Made by a program: the position numbers and the translations under genes | Shown here: piece after piece, positions 17,393 to 23,334 of the stretch | Numbering within the stretch: position 1 is the first letter of the stretch | Layout: the number at the start of each line of letters is the position of its first letter | Notes under the pieces: generated by a model | Seen by the model: only the letters and a program-made list of their open reading frames with translations | What the model was told of the DNA's origin: nothing | Database searches by the model: none | From: UBA5614 sp034678545 | GTDB taxonomy: Bacteria > Cloacimonadota > Cloacimonadia > Cloacimonadales > Cloacimonadaceae | Length of the DNA stretch: 23,334 nucleotides | Direction of reading: 5' to 3' | Assembly (NCBI GenBank): GCA_034678545.1 | Contig: JAXDBS010000001.1 | Coordinates: 1-23,334, forward strand

Positions 17393-18147
17393 GCAAGGGC
17401 AAGGACCACCTGATCAGGCCCTACGGCGACACCCTGAACGACGGTAAAATGCAGCTGTCATTCTCGCTGCCTGTGCCGCCGGACGAGAGGGGCAAGGAGG
17501 CCGCCCGGACGCTGCTTAAAAAGATGGGCTTTGAGGAGGTCGAGGTCTGCGGAATGCGGGACCTGAAGGAAGGCTTCACCCATTTCATCGCCTATGCGGG
17601 CTGCCCGGTCAGCGTTGACCTGAGTAAGATCAGGGTCAAGACCGTGGAGACGGACGTGATGGGCCTGGAAGACACCGACGAATACATCCGGACCCGGATC
17701 GGCAGGCCGCTGACAGTGATCGGCGCCTGCATCGAAAGCGACGCTCACACGGTCGGGATCGACGCCATCATGAACATGAAGGGCTACAATCACCGCTACG
17801 GACTGGAGCGTTACAGATATTTCAAGGCCATCAACCTGGGAGCCCAGGTCTCCTGTGAGGACCTGCTCAAGCGGGCCCGCAGGGAAAAGGCGGACGCCGT
17901 GCTCGTCTCCCAGATAGTCACGCAGAGAAACATCCACGTCAAAAACCTGACCCGGCTGATCGAGCTGGCCGAGGCGGAAGGGCTGCGCCATAGGATGCTG
18001 TTCATCTGCGGCGGTCCCAGGATCAGCCATGAACTGGCCATCGAGCTGGGTTACGACGCCGGCTTCGGCAGCGGGACCTATGCCACCGACGTGGCCAGCT
18101 TCATCGCCATCACGCTGGCCGGCAGAACTCACAAAGAAAGGGGATAG
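17389..18147 (+). CDS. kamE: Lysine 5,6-aminomutase, beta subunit (B12-binding)
   Basis: This 252-residue protein carries the cobalamin-binding Rossmann domain of the enzyme. The base-off/His-on motif is SDAHTVG with H120 as cobalt ligand. K131 (NMKGYNHRYG) lies eleven residues later, matching the spacing of the PLP Schiff-base lysine in KamE (H133/K144 in the characterised enzyme). The N-terminal ~80 residues form the dimerisation part. Downstream, the B12-domain features VSQIVTQRNIHVKN and FICGGPRIS are present. The gene overlaps kamD by 4 bp with GGAGG 4-5 bases upstream, and ends 2 bp before the next ATG. All catalytic residues I can check are intact. Confidence 0.95.
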   Translation: MSKGKDHLIRPYGDTLNDGKMQLSFSLPVPPDERGKEAARTLLKKMGFEEVEVCGMRDLKEGFTHFIAYAGCPVSVDLSKIRVKTVETDVMGLEDTDEYIRTRIGRPLTVIGACIESDAHTVGIDAIMNMKGYNHRYGLERYRYFKAINLGAQVSCEDLLKRARREKADAVLVSQIVTQRNIHVKNLTRLIELAEAEGLRHRMLFICGGPRISHELAIELGYDAGFGSGTYATDVASFIAITLAGRTHKERG

Positions 18148-18149
18148 GC

Positions 18150-19415
18150 ATGGACTTCCGGGAAGCCGTCCTGCAGAGCCTCAACAGCGCGCACAAGCAG
18201 TTTTCGCCTTACAAGCTGCTCTATGAACAGCTGACCCACCTGCCGCTGAACCGCCCCATCTATGTCTTCGCCCTGGGCAAGGCGGCCTACCAGATGGCGG
18301 AGGCCGTACTCTACCATGCCGATCAGGAGGGATTCATCCGCATTGTGGGCGGCCTGGTGATCGTTCCTTACGGCCATGCCAAAAAGCCCCTGAAAAACCT
18401 GACCATCCTGGAAGCGGCCCATCCCATCCCGGACGAAAAGAGCCTGGAAGCCGGGACGGCGGCGCTCCATTTCCTGCAAAACCTGAAGGAAACCGACATT
18501 CTGCTCGTCCTGCTCTCCGGTGGCGGCTCCTCCCTGATGGAGAAACCCATGCCGGGAGTTTCCATGGAGGAGCTGATCAGGATAAACAAGGAGCTGCTCA
18601 GCTCCGGAGTGGATATCGAAGTCGTCAACACCGAGCGCAAGAAGATCTCGGCCCTCAAGGGCGGCAAGCTGCTGAAGCATGTCCGGTCCAAGGTGCTTTT
18701 CATCTACGCCATGTCCGACGTTCCGGGCGACAAGCCCAAGTACATATCCTCCAATCCCTTTCTGCCCGACGCGGAGTTTGCCGACGACAAGATGAGCCAG
18801 GACAGCTTCCACCGTTTCGATGCGCTCACCTCGCACCGCCACATGCCCCAGGACAAGGCCATCGTCTATAAGATCATAGCCAACAACCGCTCTTTCTGCG
18901 AGGTGTTCAAAAACTGCGCTTTGGAATTTTTCCAAAACCTGAACTCGGACCGCATCCATGTGATCTCAACCGAACTGAAAGGTGAATCCGTCAAGGCGGG
19001 AAGGGAGATCGCCGACCTGGCCAGGCTGATCGACCGGGAGCGGACGAAGGGATTCTCCTCCTTCAAGACACCCTGCATGCTCGTGTTCGGCGGCGAAACC
19101 TTTGTCAACGTACGCGGCAGCGGTGTGGGCGGCAGATGCACGGAACTGGCCCTGGCGGCGGCTGAGGGGCTGGCCGAGCTCTCCTATTGCAGCCTGATGG
19201 CCTACGCCACGGACGGCAAGGACGGTTTTTGCGACGCGGCGGGCGCGATCGTGAACAACTTTACCAAGCAGGCCCTGCAGGACAAGGGCATCGAAATCGC
19301 CGCCTGCCTGGAAAACAACGACAGCTACACAGCCCTGCACGCCATTGACGCCACCATCCCCAGCGAATTCACCGGCATCAATGTCAACGACATGGTGGTG
19401 CTCTACATCCAGTGA
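18150..19415 (+). CDS. Glycerate-kinase-like protein (DUF4147/MOFRL), paralog 1
   Basis: This 421-residue protein has an N-terminal DUF4147 domain and a C-terminal MOFRL domain, the architecture of class II glycerate 2-kinases. Likely catalytic residues are present: K44 in ALGKAAY, D190 in SDVPGD and R329 in GGRCTE. Also present are SGGGSS (123-128), TDGKDG (354-359) and TGINVND (408-414). It differs from usual glycerate kinases at SNP (normally SGP), GRCTE (GRNQE), KGGKL (KGGRL) and LMEKP, so the substrate may not be glycerate. The start is 2 bp after kamE with AGGGGA upstream, so it is translationally tied to the aminomutase. The reaction in a lysine pathway is unknown. Confidence 0.85.
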   Translation: MDFREAVLQSLNSAHKQFSPYKLLYEQLTHLPLNRPIYVFALGKAAYQMAEAVLYHADQEGFIRIVGGLVIVPYGHAKKPLKNLTILEAAHPIPDEKSLEAGTAALHFLQNLKETDILLVLLSGGGSSLMEKPMPGVSMEELIRINKELLSSGVDIEVVNTERKKISALKGGKLLKHVRSKVLFIYAMSDVPGDKPKYISSNPFLPDAEFADDKMSQDSFHRFDALTSHRHMPQDKAIVYKIIANNRSFCEVFKNCALEFFQNLNSDRIHVISTELKGESVKAGREIADLARLIDRERTKGFSSFKTPCMLVFGGETFVNVRGSGVGGRCTELALAAAEGLAELSYCSLMAYATDGKDGFCDAAGAIVNNFTKQALQDKGIEIAACLENNDSYTALHAIDATIPSEFTGINVNDMVVLYIQ

Positions 19416-19469
19416 CGGGGAGAAAACAGCTTTTGGGAAAGGATTACATTAAATCAACGGATTGGAACC

Positions 19470-20735
19470 ATGAATAACAAGGAAACTCTGCGCGCCATCC
19501 TGGAGGAAAGCAAGAAACGCTTTTCCCCCTACAACATTCTGTATGAACAGCTGGTCCATCTACCCTTCAACCGGCCCATCTACATCTTCGCTCTGGGCAA
19601 GGCGGCCTACCAGATGACGGAGGCCGTGCTCTACCACGCCTCGATGGAAGAATACATCCGCATCAGGGAAGGGCTGGTCATCACGCGTTACGGCAATGTC
19701 AAAGGCCCGCTGGACAGGATGAACATCATCGAATCCAGTCACCTGAGGCCGGATGACAACAGCCTCAAGGCGGGCGAAGCGGCCGTCGAATTCCTGCAGA
19801 AACTGGGCGAGGATGACATCCTGCTCGTCCTGCTCTCCGGCGGCGGAACGGCCCTGATGGAGAAGCCTGTGGAAGGGATCAGCCTGGAGGAATACAACCG
19901 CCGGATCCAGCAGCTGCAGCAGAGAGGCGCCACCCTGGAAGAACTGGAAACCGAGCGCCGCAGGATGTCCGAAGTCAAGGGCGGCAAGCTGCTCCCCTGC
20001 GTGAAATGCAAGCACGTGTTCATCTATGCCATGTCCGACGTCCCGGGTGACATTCCCAAGTACATCGCCTCCAACCCCTTCCTGCCTGACGCGGAGAAGG
20101 ACGCCTCCCAGATGGCGGCGGATGATTTTTACCGCTATGACAGCCTGACCGCCGAAAAATTCCAACCTCTGGGCAAGGCGGTCACCTACAAGATTGTCGC
20201 CAACAATCACGACTTCTGCGAGATCATCAAGCAGGCGGCCCACGACCTCGTGCCGGACCTGCAATCCGATTACATCCATATCATTGCCACTGACCTGACC
20301 GGCGAGTCTGCCAGGGCAGGCCGGGAACTGGCCGAGCTGAGCGCCCTGATCGACAGCCAGCGGGATTCGGGCCAGGCAGCTTTCAAGACGCCCTGCCTGC
20401 TGATCCTGGGCGGAACGACTAATTCTTTGGCCAAAGGTCCCGGCAAGGGCGGCCGATGCACCGAAACGGCCCTGGCAGCGGTGGACAAGCTGGCCGAAGT
20501 GGCAAATGCCGCCATGCTGATCTATGCCACGGACGGCCTGGACGGCATCCCGGAAGCGGCCGGAGCGGTCGTGGACAATCACACCAAAGCCGAACTGGAA
20601 CTCAAAGGCGTCAGCCTGCAGGAAGCTTTGGCCGACGGGGACAGCTTCACTGCCCTCAAGGCGGTGGACGCCATCATCCCGGGCGAATACACCGGCATCA
20701 ACGTCAATGACATCGCGCTGCTGCTGATCACCTGA
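19470..20735 (+). CDS. Glycerate-kinase-like protein (DUF4147/MOFRL), paralog 2
   Basis: 421 residues, aligning with paralog 1 without a gap. The putative catalytic residues K44 (ALGKAAY), D190 (SDVPGD) and R329 (GGRCTE) and the motifs TDGLDG (354-359) and TGINVND are all intact. The glycine cluster SGGGTA (123-128) differs slightly from paralog 1. It shares the non-canonical SNP, GRCTE and KGGKL signatures, so it belongs to the same divergent subfamily. It follows paralog 1 after 54 bp with only a weak ribosome-binding site and no obvious promoter or terminator between, so it is probably in the same transcript. It is predicted to be an active small-molecule kinase; the substrate is unknown. 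Confidence 0.85.
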   Translation: MNNKETLRAILEESKKRFSPYNILYEQLVHLPFNRPIYIFALGKAAYQMTEAVLYHASMEEYIRIREGLVITRYGNVKGPLDRMNIIESSHLRPDDNSLKAGEAAVEFLQKLGEDDILLVLLSGGGTALMEKPVEGISLEEYNRRIQQLQQRGATLEELETERRRMSEVKGGKLLPCVKCKHVFIYAMSDVPGDIPKYIASNPFLPDAEKDASQMAADDFYRYDSLTAEKFQPLGKAVTYKIVANNHDFCEIIKQAAHDLVPDLQSDYIHIIATDLTGESARAGRELAELSALIDSQRDSGQAAFKTPCLLILGGTTNSLAKGPGKGGRCTETALAAVDKLAEVANAAMLIYATDGLDGIPEAAGAVVDNHTKAELELKGVSLQEALADGDSFTALKAVDAIIPGEYTGINVNDIALLLIT

Positions 20736-20736
20736 T

Positions 20737-22002
20737 ATGAGAGTCAAAGATGATCTGCTGCAGGTGATCCGGCTCGCCCTGGAGCGCTTTTCCCCCTACA
20801 GCCTGCTGTATGAGCAGCTCCTGAACCTGCCGCTGAACCGTCCCATCCACGTCTTCGCCCTGGGCACCGCCGCCTATGAAATGACGGAAGCCGTGCTTTA
20901 CCACGCCTCGCAGGAGGAGTACATCCGGATCAAGGGCGGGCTGGTCATCACCCGCTACGGCAATGACAAGGGCCCCCTGCCCAACATGACCGTCCTGGAA
21001 GCGAACCACCTGATCGCTGACGAGAACAGCCTCAAGGCCGGCGACGCCGCCATCGAATTCCTGCAACAGGTCGGCGAGAACGACATCCTGGTCGTACTGC
21101 TGTCAGGAGGCGGCTCCAGCCTGATGGAAAAGCCCGCGCCCGGTTACACCCTGCAGCAGCTTAACAGTCTGATCCAGGAATTGTACAATCAGGGTGCCAG
21201 CCTGGACAGGGTGGAGGCCGCCCGCAAGCACATGTCCGAACTTAAGGGCGGCAAGCTGGCTTCTTACGTGCAGGCCAGGGAAATCTTCATCTACGCCATG
21301 TCCGAAGTGCCCAATGACATTCCCAAATTCATTGCCTCCAACCCCTTTTACCCAGACGCCGAAGGCGAAGACAACGAACTGGGGCTGGATTATTATCACC
21401 GTTACGACAACCTGACCGCAGAAAAGTTCAAGCCCCAGGAGAAAGCGGTCCTCTACAAGATCGTCGCCAACAACAGAACCTTCTGCGAAGCGGTGCGGCA
21501 GACTGCTGCCGAGCAGCTCCAGTTCCTGGACGCGGACCTCATCCACGTGATGCCGGACAGCCTGTTCGGGGACGCAGCCTTGAACGGGCGCAAGATCGCT
21601 GACATCGCCCGCATGATAACTGACCCGGAACAGAAAAGCACCTTCGGATTCGCCACTCCCTGCCTGCTTATCTTCGGCGGGATCACCACGGCCAACGTCG
21701 TGGGCAGGGGCAATGTGGGCAGATGCACCGAACTGGCTTTAGCGGCGGTGGAGGGGATCTCCGGGCTGATGAACTGTTGCCTTCTGGTCTATAACACCAG
21801 CGGCACCGAGGTGTTCTTTGACGTGGCGGGGGCCTGCGTCGACAACACAACCAAACAGGCTTTGCAGGAGCGGGGCATTGACCCCGTGGCCAGCCTGGAC
21901 AAGCACGAAAGCTATCCCACCCTAAAGGAAATTGACGCCGTCATCCCCGGAGTCAACTCAACCCTGAACCTCAACGAGATAGTCCTGCTTTACATTCAAT
22001 GA
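20737..22002 (+). CDS. Glycerate-kinase-like paralog 3, probable pseudokinase
   Basis: 421 residues, again gap-free against paralogs 1 and 2, with the fold-defining segments kept (SGGGSSLMEKP, LKGGKL, NVGRCTELALAAVEG). Key positions have changed: catalytic Lys44 is Thr (ALGTAAY), SDVPGD is SEVPND (D190E, G193N), TDGxDG is TSGTEV (354-359), and TGINVND is STLNLNE (408-414). Only the Arg of GRC remains. Full length and an intact frame argue for selection on a non-catalytic role, such as a partner subunit of the other two or a ligand-binding protein; a changed activity is also possible. It starts 1 bp after the paralog 2 stop (TGAtATG), so translation is probably by reinitiation. Confidence 0.85.
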   Translation: MRVKDDLLQVIRLALERFSPYSLLYEQLLNLPLNRPIHVFALGTAAYEMTEAVLYHASQEEYIRIKGGLVITRYGNDKGPLPNMTVLEANHLIADENSLKAGDAAIEFLQQVGENDILVVLLSGGGSSLMEKPAPGYTLQQLNSLIQELYNQGASLDRVEAARKHMSELKGGKLASYVQAREIFIYAMSEVPNDIPKFIASNPFYPDAEGEDNELGLDYYHRYDNLTAEKFKPQEKAVLYKIVANNRTFCEAVRQTAAEQLQFLDADLIHVMPDSLFGDAALNGRKIADIARMITDPEQKSTFGFATPCLLIFGGITTANVVGRGNVGRCTELALAAVEGISGLMNCCLLVYNTSGTEVFFDVAGACVDNTTKQALQERGIDPVASLDKHESYPTLKEIDAVIPGVNSTLNLNEIVLLYIQ

Positions 22003-22098
22003 TCCGACTGCCTGTATAGCCAGGCCGCCATTCCTGCGCAGGCAGAGCCTGTCCTCGACCTGATCGGGGAACCCCAGCCGGGGCTTCATTCCTGCGCA
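22003..22098 (+). other. 3' flank of the kamDE operon with REP-like words
   Basis: CATTCCTGCGCAGGCAG occurs twice, at 22029-22045 and 22087-22103, in direct orientation 58 bp apart. The second, extended, forms TTCCTG...CAGGAA arms. No clean T-run terminator for the operon is seen; a TTTTCCTT lies a little further on at about 22116-22123. The words resemble the REP-like palindrome at 1941-1960. Confidence 0.5.
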
Positions 22099-22468
22099 GG
22101 CAGGAACCTAACCTGTTTTCCTTAAAAGACGCTGGCTGGTATTCAGGTTTTCCGGCGAAAGCCGGTATCCATTTTATCTTTTCCCACCCACCACCCTTTA
22201 TGGTATGGGGCTTCGTCTCATTCCCGGTATCTGCTCCATGGTCTCACCGATGTCAGTGGCGCGGGTAATGCTGCCCGCGATGCAGAAACAGACAGGAATG
22301 TCTGTGCCACACACGTTGCCTTGCCGCTCCATACTTTTTCACTTTTTTCACTACCTCACTCCCTTACTCTTTTTCCTCCCCGCCCTTAAAAGCACTACTT
22401 ACCCATTACGGACCCATTACGGACTTTATCCGTAATGGGTAAGTAATGCAAGCAAGGGCGGAGCAGGA
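22099..22468 (+). repeat. Dispersed ~400-bp non-coding repeat, copy 3
   Basis: Same element as copies 1 and 2, starting GGCAGGAACC...CCTGTTTTCC. It keeps the CCACCCTTTATGGTATGGGG block, one CAGAC/GTCTG hairpin, the pyrimidine tract (about 22325-22388) and the terminal palindrome with 17-bp arms (22396-22412/22429-22445) plus the GCAAGGGCGGAGCAGGA tail. The two other CAGACG hairpins are missing or replaced, and extra sequence (about 22124-22160) is present near the start, so the family is modular. It fills the convergent junction between the kamDE operon and htrA. Confidence 0.8.
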
Positions 22469-22478
22469 ATCAGGGGGC

Positions 22479-22513
22479 AAAAAAGAGCCGGCCCCTGCGC
22501 AGAGAAGCCGGCT
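22479..22513 (-). terminator. Rho-independent terminator of htrA
   Basis: AGCCGGC (22486-22492) pairs with GCCGGCT (22507-22513), followed on the minus strand by C and six T residues (22484-22479). It lies 58 bp past the htrA stop. On the plus strand GGCTTTATTTT follows the stem, so it may also stop transcripts from the kamDE operon. Confidence 0.82.
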
Positions 22514-22570
22514 TTATTTTCAGATTTGATTATTTACATGCAGGCGGAGAGGCCAGTATCAGGGTCACTG

Positions 22571-23334
22571 TCATTCGAATTTCAGGACGACATATTTGCT
22601 GACTTTATTCCTGTCCTGGACATACACCATGATGGCCTTTTTTCCTGATTTGTCCATATTGTCCTTGGCGTTGTTCAGCTCTTTATAGAAATCGGCGGGG
22701 GTATTGACTTCCACCCGTTCGATCTCGAGGATGACGTCTCCCACGGTCAGGTCGCTCTTGGCTGCGGGGCTGGCGGGCTCGATCTTGCTGATGACCACGC
22801 CCTTGTCCGAATTGATGTTCATGCGTTTGGCGAACTGGCTGTCGTTGGCCTCGACGGTGATGCCGGAGGCGATGCTGCTCTTGGTGTCCTTTTCCTTGCC
22901 GGAGGCCACCACGTCTTCCGGATAGGGGTCGAGCTTCACGTTCAGGGAGATTTCCTTGTTGTCGCGCAGGATCTTGACAGGGATATTGATCCCGATCCTG
23001 GCAGTGGCGACAGAAATGCGGAATTTGGAAACATTGGGCACTTTTTCCCCGTTGAATTCTACAATGACGTCTCCGTTTTTGAGGCCGGACTTGTCCGCCG
23101 GGCTATCCTTCTCGACTTTGGAGACAAGCACGCCCGCCACTTCCTTCAGGTTCAGCACTTCCATCATGTCGCTGGTGATCTCTTGGGGCGTGATGCCCAT
23201 GTAGGCACGGACCACCTTGCCCGATTCGAGCAGGTCGTCCACCACGCGCTTGGCCAGGTTGATGGGGATGGCGAAACCGATCCCGATGTTGCCGCCGCTG
23301 GTGCTGGTGATGGCGGCGTTGACTCCGATGACCT
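22571..23334 (-). CDS. htrA: HtrA/DegP serine protease, C-terminal part (runs off the edge)
   Basis: The frame is open to the window edge. The visible 254 residues begin with the end of the trypsin-like domain (SGGNIGIGFAIPINLAKRV). Two PDZ domains follow: PDZ1 from AYMGITPQ to about VKLDPYPED, with a GVLVSKVEKDSPADKSGLKNGD core, and PDZ2 from GITVEANDSQ to the end, with GVVISKIEPASPAAKSDL. The His-Asp-Ser catalytic residues lie outside the window. HtrA/DegP degrades or refolds damaged envelope proteins in the periplasm. The apparent internal start at 23245 is only a GTG codon within the domain linker, not the true start. The gene ends KFE-TGA with a strong terminator downstream. Confidence 0.93.
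   Translation of the reverse strand, partial: VIGVNAAITSTSGGNIGIGFAIPINLAKRVVDDLLESGKVVRAYMGITPQEITSDMMEVLNLKEVAGVLVSKVEKDSPADKSGLKNGDVIVEFNGEKVPNVSKFRISVATARIGINIPVKILRDNKEISLNVKLDPYPEDVVASGKEKDTKSSIASGITVEANDSQFAKRMNINSDKGVVISKIEPASPAAKSDLTVGDVILEIERVEVNTPADFYKELNNAKDNMDKSGKKAIMVYVQDRNKVSKYVVLKFE

Noticed and set aside
15833..18147. Ornithine 4,5-aminomutase as identity of the B12 enzyme
   Set aside because: Ornithine aminomutase has a ~120-residue OraS and a ~730-residue OraE. Here the 519 + 252 residue split and the H120/K131 spacing match KamD/KamE.
22571..23245. htrA start at 23245
   Set aside because: It is an internal GTG. The frame continues through SGGNIGIGFAIPINLAKRV, a conserved HtrA segment, to the window edge.

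Overview
The window looks like a GC-rich chromosome segment from an anaerobic, amino-acid-fermenting bacterium. A K+-dependent membrane pyrophosphatase, an adenosylcobalamin-dependent lysine 5,6-aminomutase and a secreted seven-repeat (SBBP-type) beta-propeller with an Fn3-like tail are a combination I associate with Cloacimonadota-like members of the FCB group. That assignment is an inference and is not proven here. I see no rRNA, tRNA, CRISPR array, transposase or phage gene.

Layout, left to right. (1) The 3' end of an unidentified plus-strand gene (1-79), then a gene-free stretch (80-967) holding copy 1 of a ~400-bp non-coding repeat. (2) A minus-strand block, in transcription order: secreted beta-propeller protein (11787-10165), large secreted transglutaminase-like protein (10065-7321), membrane pyrophosphatase hppA (7238-4845) with its own terminator, Na+/phosphate cotransporter (4755-3091), MoxR ATPase (3075-2089) and DUF58 protein (1855-968). 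(3) A gene-free kilobase (11788-12767) with repeat copy 2 and a run of small hairpins. (4) Two tandem 59-residue zinc-ribbon genes on the minus strand. Each has its own terminator and a matching promoter and 5' leader. (5) A minus-strand pair: a PTS-EIIA/CBS protein translationally coupled to an ArsB/NhaD-type permease. (6) Divergent from that pair, a tight plus-strand operon: kamD-kamE (lysine 5,6-aminomutase) followed by three collinear 421-residue glycerate-kinase-like (DUF4147/MOFRL) paralogs. (7) A convergent junction with repeat copy 3, then the 3' part of an htrA/degP protease gene that runs off the right edge.

The most unusual item is the kamDE-plus-three-kinases operon. All three paralogs depart from canonical glycerate-kinase motifs in the same way. 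The third has also lost the catalytic Lys, the SDVPGD Asp/Gly, TDGxDG and TGxNVND while keeping full length and gap-free collinearity. This suggests a pseudokinase partner in a so far undescribed lysine-linked pathway. The other notable items are the modular repeat family (three copies in 23 kb, two of them at convergent gene ends) and a duplicated 5' leader whose stem-loop shows compensatory changes between the two zinc-ribbon genes.
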